A stretch of 64,000 bases of DNA from Pseudomonas simiae (GCF_900111895.1 NZ_FOKB01000006.1:124001-188000), one strand, 5' to 3'; shown: positions 42,544 through 51,764, counted from the first letter of the stretch. The notes: a model not told the origin generated them from the letters alone. Program-made: numbers and translations.

Positions 42544-43415
42544 TGATTCTCTCCAGCCAGCGAGTACAGGTATTGGCCATAGCCGGTCTTGCCGAAGTAT
42601 TTGGCACGCTCCAGCAGGTGTTCGCGGTTGATCCAGCCATTTTCATAGGCGACTTCTTCTAGGCAGGCTACTTTCAGGCCTTGGCGGTGCTCGATGGTCT
42701 GCACGTACTGCGAGGCCTCCAGCAAGCTGTCATGGGTGCCCGTATCCAGCCAGGCAAAACCACGGCCGAAACGCTCTACATGCAGGTCGCCGCGCTTGAG
42801 GTAGGCGTTGTTGACGTCGGTAATCTCATACTCGCCACGGGGCGAAGGCTTGACCGCCTTGGCGATCTTGATCACGTCGTTGTCGTAGAAGTACAGGCCG
42901 GTCACGGCATAGCTGGATTTTGGCTTCGCCGGCTTTTCTTCGATGGAGAGGGCACGGCCCTCGCTGTCGAAGTCGATCACGCCAAAGCGCTCCGGGTCCT
43001 TGACCCAGTAGCCGAAAACAGTAGCGCCAGACGCTCGCTTGGCCGCACCAAGCAGTTGTTCGCCGAAATGCTGACCATGGAAGATATTGTCGCCCAGGAT
43101 CAGGCACACAGGATCATCGCCGATGAACTCTTCACCAATGATGAACGCCTGGGCCAGGCCATCCGGGGTTGGCTGCTCGGCGTAGCTGAAACGCACGCCA
43201 AACTGGCTGCCATCGCCCAGCAAGTTGCGGTATTGCGGCAAGTCCACGGGGGTGGAAATCACCAGGATGTCCTTGATACCCGCCAGCATCAGCACGGAGA
43301 TCGGGTAGTAGATCATCGGCTTGTCGTACACCGGCAACAACTGCTTGGACACACCCAGGGTAATGGGGTGCAAACGTGTGCCGGACCCGCCGGCCAATAC
43401 GATTCCCTTCATCAT
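42540..43415 (-). CDS. rfbA: Glucose-1-phosphate thymidylyltransferase RmlA
   Basis: A 291-residue nucleotidyltransferase. The signature GGSGTRLHPIT (residues ~9-19), the DKPMIYYP segment, LGDNIFHG and EYEITDVNN are complete. It joins dTTP and glucose-1-phosphate, the committed and feedback-regulated step for dTDP-rhamnose. Overlaps rmlB and rmlC by 4 nt each. Confidence 0.96.
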   Translation of the reverse strand: MMKGIVLAGGSGTRLHPITLGVSKQLLPVYDKPMIYYPISVLMLAGIKDILVISTPVDLPQYRNLLGDGSQFGVRFSYAEQPTPDGLAQAFIIGEEFIGDDPVCLILGDNIFHGQHFGEQLLGAAKRASGATVFGYWVKDPERFGVIDFDSEGRALSIEEKPAKPKSSYAVTGLYFYDNDVIKIAKAVKPSPRGEYEITDVNNAYLKRGDLHVERFGRGFAWLDTGTHDSLLEASQYVQTIEHRQGLKVACLEEVAYENGWINREHLLERAKYFGKTGYGQYLYSLAGENQ

Positions 43416-44494
43416 GCGATCAAATCCTTAAAGTCAGTGTTGCCTAAACGTTCGCCCTGATAGCTGCCATCCTGGACCCTGCGGCACCATTCCAGGTTAT
43501 CGAGGTACCACTGCACGGTCTTGCGCAAACCGGATTCGAAGGTTTCTTCAGGAACCCAGCCTAGCTCGCGTTCAATCTTGCTGGCATCGATTGCATAACG
43601 CTGATCGTGGCCGGGGCGGTCTTTGACGAACGTGATCAGGTCGGCGAATTTTTCGACGCCGCTGGGGCGTTGGGGTGCCAACTCTTCCAGCAATTGGCAG
43701 ATGCCACGCACGACATCGATGTTTTTTTGCTCATTGTGACCGCCGATATTATAGGTTTCGCCGACGATACCCTCGGTCACTACTTTCAGCAGCGCGCGGG
43801 CATGGTCCTCGACAAACAGCCAGTCACGTACTTGTAAGCCATTGCCATAGACCGGCAATGGTTTGCCCGCGAGTGCGTTGAGGATCACCAAGGGGATCAG
43901 CTTCTCGGGGAAGTGGAACGGCCCGTAGTTGTTCGAACAGTTCGTGAGCAGCACCGGCAGGCCATAGGTGCGTTGCCATGCGCGTACCAGGTGGTCGGAC
44001 GCCGCCTTGCTCGCAGAGTACGGCGAGCTGGGCGCATAGGGCGTGGTTTCAGTGAACAGGTCATCCACGCCGTGCAGGTCACCGTACACTTCGTCAGTGG
44101 AAATGTGATGGAAACGGAAGTTACCCTTGGCGGGCTCGGCCAACGTCTGCCAATAGGCGCGGGCGGCCTCCAGCAGGCTGTAGGTGCCGACGATATTGGT
44201 TTGAATGAAATCCGATGGGCCATCAATCGAGCGGTCGACATGGGACTCTGCCGCCAAGTGCATGATCGCCTGGGGCTCGAAGCGCTCCAGTATGGCGCTG
44301 ACAGTGGCCTGGTCGATGATATCGGCCTGGACGAACTCATAGCGGCTGTTGGACGCGATGCTGGCCAGCGACTCCAGATTGCCCGCATAGGTGAGTTTGT
44401 CCAGGTTGAGGACTTCGTGCTCGGTGTGTTGAATCAGGTGACGGATCAGGGCAGAGCCAATAAAACCGGCACCACCGGTGATGAGAATGCGCAT
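43412..44494 (-). CDS. rfbB: dTDP-glucose 4,6-dehydratase RmlB
   Basis: A 360-residue extended SDR with tight-binding NAD. Glycine-rich GGAGFIGSALIRH, AAESHVDRSIDGP, STDEVYGDL and YSASKAASDHLVRA (Tyr-x3-Lys) are all present. It makes dTDP-4-keto-6-deoxyglucose. ATG 44494 (MRILITGGAGF) is chosen; an open extension to 44701 overlaps the divergent fusion gene and is rejected. First gene of rmlBACD; rhamnose is used in LPS core/O-antigen and other glycans. Confidence 0.95.
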   Translation of the reverse strand: MRILITGGAGFIGSALIRHLIQHTEHEVLNLDKLTYAGNLESLASIASNSRYEFVQADIIDQATVSAILERFEPQAIMHLAAESHVDRSIDGPSDFIQTNIVGTYSLLEAARAYWQTLAEPAKGNFRFHHISTDEVYGDLHGVDDLFTETTPYAPSSPYSASKAASDHLVRAWQRTYGLPVLLTNCSNNYGPFHFPEKLIPLVILNALAGKPLPVYGNGLQVRDWLFVEDHARALLKVVTEGIVGETYNIGGHNEQKNIDVVRGICQLLEELAPQRPSGVEKFADLITFVKDRPGHDQRYAIDASKIERELGWVPEETFESGLRKTVQWYLDNLEWCRRVQDGSYQGERLGNTDFKDLIA

Positions 44495-44645
44495 GTCGGA
44501 GGGCCTTTTCCTTAGACGGACATTAAGCGAATGGAGCATAGCTTGAGTTGTGTGGCGAGGTGGCGCAAGCGCGGTGTGACTAGGGGTTGCCTTATCCACC
44601 AGAACAATGGCGATATAGACGCCTAAAAAAACCGAGGTCGTCACA

Positions 44646-47546
44646 ATGCCGCTCGCCACCCTGATCCATCGCGCCAGTCTACCCTGCCCGCAAGTGGGCA
44701 CCGATCAGGTGGCTCAACTGCTCGCGCAACATTACGGCCTAGCTGGCACCTTGCAATCATTGGGCAGTCAGCAAGACCTCAACTACAGAGTCGACAGCCC
44801 CCGCGGCCGGTTTGTTCTGAAAATCTGTCGGGGCGACTACGACGCTGTTGAACTGCACGCCCAGCACGCTGCGCTTGATAGGCTGCAGACGGTACGCGTA
44901 CCCAAGGTCATCAAGTCTTTGACCGGGGAAGCGCTGTTGACCCTGAACCTCGAAGGTCAAGCCCTGCACGTGCGCGTGCTGGAGTACATCGATGGCCAGC
45001 CGTTGACCCATCTGCCCCACCTGGGGCGCGGGGTGATCGCAGGGTTTGGTGACCTGTGTGGGCGGATGAGCCAGGCGCTGGCGCGGTTCGAGCATCCGGG
45101 CCTGCAACGCACGCTGCAGTGGGACCCGCGCCATGCCCAGGCATTGATCAAGCATCTGTTGGCGACCTTGGAAAACCTGCCGCATCGCCTGGCACTGGAG
45201 CAAGTGGCCGAGCAGGTCGAAGCGCGTATCCGCCCCTTGGCCGATCACTTGCCGTGGCAGGCGGTGCACATGGACATCACCGACGACAACGTGGTGTGGC
45301 AGCGCGATGCGCAACGGCACTGGCAGATTCAGGGCGTGATCGATTTCGGCGACCTTGTGCACACCTGGCGCATTGCCGATCTGTCGGTGACTTGCGCGGC
45401 GTTGCTGCATCATGCTGACGGCGATCCCTTTGCGATCCTGCCGGCGATCCAGGCCTGCCACGCGGTCACGCCGTTGCAGCACGAAGAACTGCTGGCGCTG
45501 TGGCCGCTGATCGTCGCCCGTGCGGCGGTGCTGGTGCTGAGCAGCGAGCAGCAGCAACGCCTGGATCCGGATAACCGCTACCTGCTGAAAAACGCCGAGC
45601 ATGAGTGGGAAATTTTCCATGTAGCCACGTCAGTGCCATTTGCATTGATGGAGGCGGCCATTCTGGGCTGCGTCGGTCAGGCGCCGGCACCCCTCGCCAG
45701 TCAAGGCTTTGCGCCGTTGCTGCCGGGGTTGGTTGGGCGTGAGTTTGCGTTGATCGACCTGGGCGTGCTCAGCCCGCATTTCGAGGCGGGTAACTGGGAA
45801 CAACCGGGGGTCGATCAACGGCTGTTGCAGGAGGCGGCGGCGGTGCATGGCCTGGCGGCAAGTCGCTATGGGCAATACCGTTTGTCGCAGACCCAGCCTG
45901 ACAGCGCGATTGAGCCAGAGACGTTCCCGTTGCATGTCGAACTGCACGTGCCTTTGGGTACATCGGTTGAAGCGCCGTTTGCAGGTGTTGTACGACCGGG
46001 CGCCAACGGTGGGCTTCAGGTGCACAGCAGTGAGGCAAGCGTGTGGCTATGGGGCATGAAAGCACTGTTGCAGCCAGGTGCCGCAGTGCTCAAGGGCCAG
46101 GTGATCGGTGAAGTCGAAGGCCCGCTCATTGTGCAACTGTGCCGTGCTGACGTGCCCGCACCGTTGTTTTGCACGCCGTCACGGGCACAGGCATGGCAAT
46201 CGCTGTGCCCATCGCCGGCCGCGCTGTTGGGCCTGGCCTGCGACGCCGAACCAGAGTTGGACCCTGAGGCCTTGCTGGCCCGCCGCGACGCCAGTTTCGC
46301 CCGTTCGCAAAAGCACTATTATGCCGACCCGCCACGCATCGAACGTGGCTGGCGCAACCACCTGATCGACATGCAGGGCCGTTCCTACCTGGACATGCTC
46401 AACAACGTCGCCGTGCTGGGCCATGGTCACCCGCGCATGGCGGCAGTGGCAGCGCGGCAGTGGTCGTTGCTCAATACCAACTCGCGTTTCCATTACGCGG
46501 CCGTTGCCGAATTTTCCGAGCGTTTGCTGGCGCTGGCGCCTGAGGGCATGGACCGGGTGTTCCTGGTCAACAGCGGCACCGAGGCCAATGATTTGGCGAT
46601 CCGCCTGGCCTGGGCCTACAGCGGCGGACGCGACATGCTCAGCGTGCTGGAGGCGTACCACGGCTGGTCGGTGGCGGCGGATGCGGTGTCCACGTCGATT
46701 GCCGACAATCCCCAGGCGTTGAGCAGCCGCCCGGACTGGGTGCACCCGGTGACCGCGCCCAATACGTATCGCGGTGAGTTCCGCGGGCAGGACAGTGCGC
46801 CGGATTACGTCCGAAGCGTGGAGCACAACCTGGCGAAAATTGCCGCGAGCCAACGCCAACTGGCGGGTTTCATCTGCGAGCCGGTGTATGGCAATGCAGG
46901 TGGCATCTCGTTGCCGCCGGGCTATTTGCAGCAGGTGTACGGACTCGTCCGCGCCCAGGGTGGCGTGTGCATCGCCGATGAAGTGCAGGTGGGTTACGGC
47001 CGTATGGGGCATTTTTTCTGGGGCTTTGAAGAGCAAGGCGTGGTGCCTGACATCATTACAATGGCCAAGGGCATGGGGAATGGCCAGCCGCTGGGCGCGG
47101 TCATTACTCGGCGGGAAATCGCCGAGGCGCTGGAAGCTGAGGGGTATTTCTTCTCGTCGTCGGGAGGCAGTCCGGTGAGTTGCCGGATCGGAATGGCCGT
47201 GCTGGATGTGATGGAAGAGGAAAAGTTGTGGGAAAACGCCCGGGTGGTTGGTGGGCATTTCAAGGCCCGGTTGGAAGAACTGATTGATCGTCATCCGTTA
47301 GTGGGGGCTGTCCACGGCTCAGGTTTTTATCTTGGACTGGAGTTGGTCCGCGATCGGCAAACCCTGGAACCCGCTACTGAAGAGACCACGTTGCTGTGTG
47401 ATCGCCTGCGGGAATTGGGGATTTTCATGCAACCGACGGGGGATTATTTGAACATCCTCAAGATCAAGCCGCCGATGGTCACGTCTCGACACAGTGTGGA
47501 TTTCTTCGTCGACATGCTGTCGAAAGTGCTGGATGAACAGTTGTAG
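44646..47546 (+). CDS. Kinase / M23-like / class III aminotransferase fusion
   Basis: A 966-residue three-part protein. Residues ~20-320 are an aminoglycoside-phosphotransferase-like kinase (GRFVLKICRG with the ATP Lys; HMDITDDNVVW and VIDFGDLVHTW as catalytic and metal loops). Residues ~425-495 resemble the beta-barrel of M23 peptidases (GTSVEAPFAGVV) but lack the H-x3-D metal pair, so are probably non-catalytic. Residues ~535-966 are a class III PLP enzyme with Lys808 in TMAKGMGNGQPLGAV. Similar kinase and PLP pairs act on ethanolamine or hydroxylysine: kinase, then phospholyase (ETNPPL/PHYKPL type). GAGGT precedes ATG 44646. Upstream of aguA; an amino-alcohol or amine substrate is inferred. 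Confidence 0.8.
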   Translation: MPLATLIHRASLPCPQVGTDQVAQLLAQHYGLAGTLQSLGSQQDLNYRVDSPRGRFVLKICRGDYDAVELHAQHAALDRLQTVRVPKVIKSLTGEALLTLNLEGQALHVRVLEYIDGQPLTHLPHLGRGVIAGFGDLCGRMSQALARFEHPGLQRTLQWDPRHAQALIKHLLATLENLPHRLALEQVAEQVEARIRPLADHLPWQAVHMDITDDNVVWQRDAQRHWQIQGVIDFGDLVHTWRIADLSVTCAALLHHADGDPFAILPAIQACHAVTPLQHEELLALWPLIVARAAVLVLSSEQQQRLDPDNRYLLKNAEHEWEIFHVATSVPFALMEAAILGCVGQAPAPLASQGFAPLLPGLVGREFALIDLGVLSPHFEAGNWEQPGVDQRLLQEAAAVHGLAASRYGQYRLSQTQPDSAIEPETFPLHVELHVPLGTSVEAPFAGVVRPGANGGLQVHSSEASVWLWGMKALLQPGAAVLKGQVIGEVEGPLIVQLCRADVPAPLFCTPSRAQAWQSLCPSPAALLGLACDAEPELDPEALLARRDASFARSQKHYYADPPRIERGWRNHLIDMQGRSYLDMLNNVAVLGHGHPRMAAVAARQWSLLNTNSRFHYAAVAEFSERLLALAPEGMDRVFLVNSGTEANDLAIRLAWAYSGGRDMLSVLEAYHGWSVAADAVSTSIADNPQALSSRPDWVHPVTAPNTYRGEFRGQDSAPDYVRSVEHNLAKIAASQRQLAGFICEPVYGNAGGISLPPGYLQQVYGLVRAQGGVCIADEVQVGYGRMGHFFWGFEEQGVVPDIITMAKGMGNGQPLGAVITRREIAEALEAEGYFFSSSGGSPVSCRIGMAVLDVMEEEKLWENARVVGGHFKARLEELIDRHPLVGAVHGSGFYLGLELVRDRQTLEPATEETTLLCDRLRELGIFMQPTGDYLNILKIKPPMVTSRHSVDFFVDMLSKVLDEQL

Positions 47547-47667
47547 ATAGTCGATTCTTATCGGCTAAATAATCTCATGGTTATCAGCCATGATGTTTTG
47601 TCGCTTCTAAAGCCGATTTTTATCCGTTATAAAGTCGGCTTTACCCCCATTCGGAGTCCTGATCGCC

Positions 47668-48774
47668 ATGACCACCCTGCACAGCACCCCACGCGCCGAT
47701 GGCTTCCGCATGCCTGCCGAATGGGCACCACAGACTCAGGTCTGGATGATCTGGCCTGAGCGCTCGGACAACTGGCGCCTGGGCGGCAAACCGGCGCAGG
47801 CGGCTCATGTGGCGGTGGCCAAGGCCATTGCACGTTTTGAACCGGTCACGGTGGCGGTTTCCGCCGGTCAATACGAAAACGCCCGCGCGCGCCTGGATGT
47901 GCCGAACATCCGCGTGGTGGAAATGTCCAGCGATGACGCCTGGGTACGTGACACTGGCCCGACCTTCGTGATCAACGACAGCGGTGAGGTGCGCGGCGTG
48001 AACTGGGACTTCAACGCCTGGGGCGGTTTCGACGGCGGCCTGTATTCGCCGTGGAACCGCGATTCGCAAGTCGGCGGCAAGATCCTCGAAATCGAACGCG
48101 CGCCACGCTATCGCACCGAAGGCTTTGTGCTGGAAGGTGGGTCGATCCATGTCGACGGCGAAGGCACCCTGATCACCACCGAAGAATGCCTGCTCAACCG
48201 CAATCGCAACCCGCACCTCGACCGTGCCGAGATCGAAGCGGTGCTGAGCGCCAATCTGGCTGTGGATAAGATCATCTGGTTGCCGGACGGCCTGTTCAAC
48301 GACGAAACTGACGGCCATGTGGATAACTTCTGCTGCTACGTGCGCCCGGGCGAAGTGCTGCTGGCCTGGACTGACGACCCGCAAGACCCGAACTACGCGC
48401 GCTGTCACGCCGCCATGGACGTGCTGCAAAGCAGCACCGACGCCCAGGGCCGCTCGTTCACAGTGCATAAAATGCCGATTCCGGGCCCGCTGTACGCGAC
48501 CGAGGAAGAATGTGAGGGTGTCGACCCGGTTGACGGCACCCAGGAACGTAATCCGACGGTGCGGTTGGCGGGTTCCTACGTCAACTTCCTGATCGTCAAC
48601 GGTGGCATCATCGCGCCGAGCTTCGACGACCCGCTGGACAGCCAGGCCAAGGCTATCCTGCAGGACCTGTTCCCGCAGCATGAAGTAGTGATGGTGCCGG
48701 GCCGCGAACTGTTACTGGGTGGCGGCAATATCCACTGCCTGACCCAACAACAGCCAGCGCCGCACAAAAACTGA
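47668..48774 (+). CDS. aguA: Agmatine deiminase AguA
   Basis: A 368-residue guanidino-modifying enzyme that converts agmatine to N-carbamoylputrescine and ammonia. Catalytic Cys357 is in GGGNIHCLTQQQP at the C-terminus, and VRDTGPTF, GGFDGGLYSPW and ETDGHVDNF hold the other active-site residues. Length matches P. aeruginosa AguA (368). The partner amidohydrolase gene aguB and regulator aguR, adjacent in P. aeruginosa, are not here. Preceded by inverted repeat AAAGCCGA / TCGGCTTT at ~47609-47643. Confidence 0.95.
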   Translation: MTTLHSTPRADGFRMPAEWAPQTQVWMIWPERSDNWRLGGKPAQAAHVAVAKAIARFEPVTVAVSAGQYENARARLDVPNIRVVEMSSDDAWVRDTGPTFVINDSGEVRGVNWDFNAWGGFDGGLYSPWNRDSQVGGKILEIERAPRYRTEGFVLEGGSIHVDGEGTLITTEECLLNRNRNPHLDRAEIEAVLSANLAVDKIIWLPDGLFNDETDGHVDNFCCYVRPGEVLLAWTDDPQDPNYARCHAAMDVLQSSTDAQGRSFTVHKMPIPGPLYATEEECEGVDPVDGTQERNPTVRLAGSYVNFLIVNGGIIAPSFDDPLDSQAKAILQDLFPQHEVVMVPGRELLLGGGNIHCLTQQQPAPHKN

Positions 48775-48836
48775 GTGCAGTTGTAACAGCACCATGACGA
48801 CGAACCGGCGCTGATCGGTTCAGGCGTCCACAACCA

Positions 48837-48868
48837 GCCCGCGACCCAGACAGGTCGCGGGCATTTTT
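48837..48868 (+). terminator. Rho-independent terminator of aguA
   Basis: GCCCGCGACC / GGTCGCGGGC stem, 6-base loop, then ATTTTT; 63 nt after the aguA stop. Confidence 0.9.
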
Positions 48869-49008
48869 GTGGCCAAACGCCTATGAACACGAGACATTGG
48901 CATAGCTCTTGTATCGCCGGTGTGACAGTGGCCCAAGGCGATGACTGCGCAGTTCTGTCATAAACCTTGAGTAAGTTAGCCGCTCACGCAGTAGGAGAGA
49001 GCGCTGAA

Positions 49009-49227
49009 ATGAATGCCGATATCAACCTGATGTACACGCGCACGTCCCACCCTTTGCGGGTCAACGGCGACGCGATCCATGTGCTGGCGCTCTGGTTGAG
49101 GGAAAACGGCCCGCGGCAGATCAGGCAACAGCCTGACTGGCGCAGCGTGATGAGTGAACGTTATCCGGCGGGGTTGTTCAGTGAGGATGAAGTGCACGTG
49201 TTGTGCGATTTGTTGAAGAGCCTGTAG
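49009..49227 (+). CDS. Small 72-residue protein of unknown function
   Basis: A 72-residue soluble protein (MNADINLMYTRTSHPLRVNG...), predicted helical, with the tail SEDEVHVLCDLLKSL. AGGAGAG lies 9 nt before ATG 49009, a good ribosome site; the frame is open to 48967 without one. I do not recognise the family. A CTGTCAT heptamer at 48955-48961 with a poor partner 4 nt later (CTTGAGT) hints at a weak Pho-box. The stop codon lies inside a REP-like palindrome that separates it from the convergent receptor gene. Confidence 0.6.
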   Translation: MNADINLMYTRTSHPLRVNGDAIHVLALWLRENGPRQIRQQPDWRSVMSERYPAGLFSEDEVHVLCDLLKSL

Positions 49228-49250
49228 GCGCCGGCTTGCCGGCTCCTACA
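49223..49250. repeat. REP-like palindrome overlapping a stop codon
   Basis: TGTAGGCGCCGGC / GCCGGCTCCTACA with a 2-base centre and one mismatch. The TAG stop of the 72-residue gene is in the left arm. It is a single REP unit, and a likely transcript end for the small gene. Confidence 0.7.
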
Positions 49251-49265
49251 GGGAGAGGCGCTGCA

Positions 49266-51353
49266 TTAGAAGCTGTAAGTCCCTGTCACTACCACGCTAC
49301 GCGGTTCTCCCGGCTGAATTTGCGCCACACTGGTCGCCGACGCGTAGTAGGTTTTATCCGCGATATTGTTCAGCGCCGCCCTGACGTCCCATTCCTTCTG
49401 GCGGAACCCAGCCAACGCATCCCAGCGACCATAGCCCGGCAGCACCACGGTGTTGAGGTTGTCGGCATAGCGATCGCCGACCAGGGTCAAGCCGGTTTCC
49501 GCGTACCAGCCCATCTCCGGTTTCCAGGTAATGAACAGGCTGGCATTGCGTTTGGCCACATCGCTGACGCGCTTGCCTTCAAAGCCGTTGTTATCCTTCT
49601 CGACCGTGGCCTCTTGCAGGCCGACACCACCACGCACGTACCAGTTGCCGACGATCTTGCCGGTGGCGGTCAGCTCCACGCCGCGTGAGCGCTGCAAACC
49701 GCTGAGCAGCGTGATTGTGCGATCCAGGGGGTCGCTGGTGCGGCGGTTGTAGAGTTCCAACTCGTACACCGCCAGGGTGGTGCTCAGGCGGTCGTCGAGC
49801 CAGTCGCTCTTGACCCCGATCTCCTTCTGCTTGGTCAGCTCGGGGCTCAGGTCGTTGACGCTGCCGGCAGCGTTGGGGGTGATACCGATCAAGCCACCGC
49901 CTGCGGGAGAAAACGTCTTGCTCCACGAAGCATAGAAGGTGTGATGTTCCAGTGGCGTCCAGACCAGGCCGAAGCGCGGGCTGGTGCTGTGGCTTTTGAC
50001 GTCCTGCTGGGTATTGAGCAGTTTGTTTTGGGTGTCCACTTCGAACCGGTCGTAACGCAGACCGGCCAGGACTTGCCATTGGTCATTCAGGCGCAGTTGG
50101 TCCTGCACGTAAAGGGCACGGCTTTCGACTTCGGTGTGGTTGTTGCTCGACAGGCTCATACGGCCGGTGTGGCTGAGGTTGCGGTTGGGCTGGCTGAGGT
50201 CCAGGCTCGGCACCGCCTGGCCGCCTCGGTTGACGGCGGTGGCGGTGTACAGCTTCGGATCGCGGCGCTGACTGCCCAGTTCGAGGCCGGTGAGCACGCG
50301 ATGTTCCAGGCCGTAGGTACTGAAGCCACCTTCCAGCTCGACGTTGTTGAAGACATTGAGGGTGGTGAGGTCTTGCTGCCAGCGTTGGCGTGTCACGCTG
50401 TGGGTCGCCGGCACATAGGCGGTTTGATAGGTATTGTCGAAATCGCTGTCGAGCTTGAACACGCCCAGGGTCTGGCGCAGTTGCCAGTTGTCATTGAGTT
50501 CATAAGCCAGCTTGGAGCGTAGCGACTGGGTTTTGTCGTCGATGTAATCGCGGTTATCAAAGTAGGTGGTGCTGCGACTGACATCCGCGGGTCGGCCGTT
50601 GACGCCGGGAATGCCACGGTCAGGCGTGCGGTTGTAACGGCTGTATTCGTATTGCACCAGCCAGTTCAGGTCCGGCGTGAGCTGCCAGCTCATGGACGGA
50701 GCGAACAACTGGCGATTGCCGCTGACGCCATCGCGGAAGCTGTTGTTGTCTTGATTACCCATGTTCAGGCGCAGGCTGATGTTATCCGTGGGGTCGGTGC
50801 TGAGGTCGGCGTACACACTGCGCAGATCGTCGCTGCCGCCCTGGGCTTCGATGCTTGATTTGTGCCCGGCCATAGGCAGTTTGCTCACGCGGTTGACGAT
50901 TCCTCCCTGACCGCCTCGCCCGTAGAGTACGGCTGCCGGCCCCTTGAGCACTTCGATGCGCTCGATGTTGTGCAGGTCGCGCACATATTGGCTGTCGTCG
51001 CGAATGCCATCCAGATAGAAGTCATTGCTCGCGTCGAAACCCCGGATGCGCACGCTGTCGAAGCGCGTGTCGGCGCCGCTGCTGACGTTGGGGATGCCGC
51101 TCAATGCCTGGCCCAGGTCATTAGTGCCATAGGAACGCAGGCTTTCGGTCTTCACTGAGTCGATGGCCTGAGGCACATAACGCACGGGTGTGGCGGTGCG
51201 GGTGGCGGTGCTGGTTTCTTTGACGCGTGGGTCGTCTTCGTCAACTTCGGCGCTGATCGAGGTTTCAGGCAAGGTAGTGGCCGCACAAGCAAAACCGACA
51301 GACAGCAGAACGGAGAGCCCAAGGGTGATGGGCGTCAGGCGAAGGGCAGGCAT
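49266..51353 (-). CDS. TonB-dependent siderophore receptor
   Basis: A 695-residue outer-membrane receptor. A signal peptide (cleavage near ACA|AT) leads to a plug domain (~60-165: RIRGFDASNDFYLDGIRDD, IERIEVLKGPAAVLYGRGGQGG) and a 22-strand barrel ending ...VVVTGTYSF, with terminal Phe. The length and the GIRDDSQYVRD/YGRGGQGG style fit catecholate-type siderophore receptors; the ligand is not assignable. No N-terminal FecR-signalling domain is present. ATG 51353 is chosen from the signal peptide, though its ribosome site is poor. A Fur-box-like site lies 38-56 nt upstream. Confidence 0.88.
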   Translation of the reverse strand: MPALRLTPITLGLSVLLSVGFACAATTLPETSISAEVDEDDPRVKETSTATRTATPVRYVPQAIDSVKTESLRSYGTNDLGQALSGIPNVSSGADTRFDSVRIRGFDASNDFYLDGIRDDSQYVRDLHNIERIEVLKGPAAVLYGRGGQGGIVNRVSKLPMAGHKSSIEAQGGSDDLRSVYADLSTDPTDNISLRLNMGNQDNNSFRDGVSGNRQLFAPSMSWQLTPDLNWLVQYEYSRYNRTPDRGIPGVNGRPADVSRSTTYFDNRDYIDDKTQSLRSKLAYELNDNWQLRQTLGVFKLDSDFDNTYQTAYVPATHSVTRQRWQQDLTTLNVFNNVELEGGFSTYGLEHRVLTGLELGSQRRDPKLYTATAVNRGGQAVPSLDLSQPNRNLSHTGRMSLSSNNHTEVESRALYVQDQLRLNDQWQVLAGLRYDRFEVDTQNKLLNTQQDVKSHSTSPRFGLVWTPLEHHTFYASWSKTFSPAGGGLIGITPNAAGSVNDLSPELTKQKEIGVKSDWLDDRLSTTLAVYELELYNRRTSDPLDRTITLLSGLQRSRGVELTATGKIVGNWYVRGGVGLQEATVEKDNNGFEGKRVSDVAKRNASLFITWKPEMGWYAETGLTLVGDRYADNLNTVVLPGYGRWDALAGFRQKEWDVRAALNNIADKTYYASATSVAQIQPGEPRSVVVTGTYSF

Positions 51354-51390
51354 GGAGAAATGTATCCGAATTGTTAGGGAGGCAAACTGC

Positions 51391-51409
51391 GTTAATGGTA
51401 ATGCTTTGC
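51391..51409 (-). promoter_or_regulatory. Possible Fur box of the siderophore receptor
   Basis: GTTAATGGTAATGCTTTGC matches 13 of 19 positions of the consensus GATAATGATAATCATTATC. Position 38 nt upstream of the receptor start suits iron repression. Confidence 0.5.
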
Positions 51410-51563
51410 ATTTACGTGCGTTATCCATTCCCAAACGTATCGGGCCTGAAATATGTTACTAGATGTGTTTCCTGCCTGTTTTGCTGCGGTTTTATGTCGC
51501 TTTCAGAACGGCTGTAGGTCCCTCCTTAGAATTATTTCGCCTAAATACAGACGATTCGCGAAA

Positions 51564-51593
51564 TTGACACATAGTTCCGGGCGCGACTAGGAT
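51564..51593 (+). promoter_or_regulatory. Sigma-70 promoter in the OprE-like leader
   Basis: TTGACA (51564-51569), 18-nt spacer, TAGGAT (51588-51593). Expected transcription start is near 51600, about 165 nt before the porin ATG and about 40 nt before a terminator hairpin. Confidence 0.55.
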
Positions 51594-51635
51594 TGCGCCC
51601 AACGCCTGTGGCTAACCGCCATGACTCATCCAATA

Positions 51636-51681
51636 AAAAAAGGCCCGCGGCCTGTTAAGTCGTCCGCGGGCCTTCTTTTTT
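51636..51681 (+). terminator. Terminator hairpin in the leader of the OprE-like porin gene
   Basis: AAGGCCCGCGG / CCGCGGGCCTT stem with a 13-nt loop, A run before and CTTTTTT after. It lies between divergent genes, 84 nt before the porin start, so it ends no known gene. A leader attenuator or the end of an ~80-nt small RNA are the two readings. Confidence 0.8.
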
Positions 51682-51764
51682 CCGGAATCAGTCGACACCA
51701 GAAAAAGCGACATGGAGCCTGGTGTCACAGCGCGTACTCAACCAGGAATAAGGAATATAAGAAA

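Noticed and set aside
44495..44701. N-terminal extension of rmlB
   Set aside because: It overlaps the start of the divergent fusion gene and lacks family similarity; RmlB begins MRILITGGAGF at 44494.
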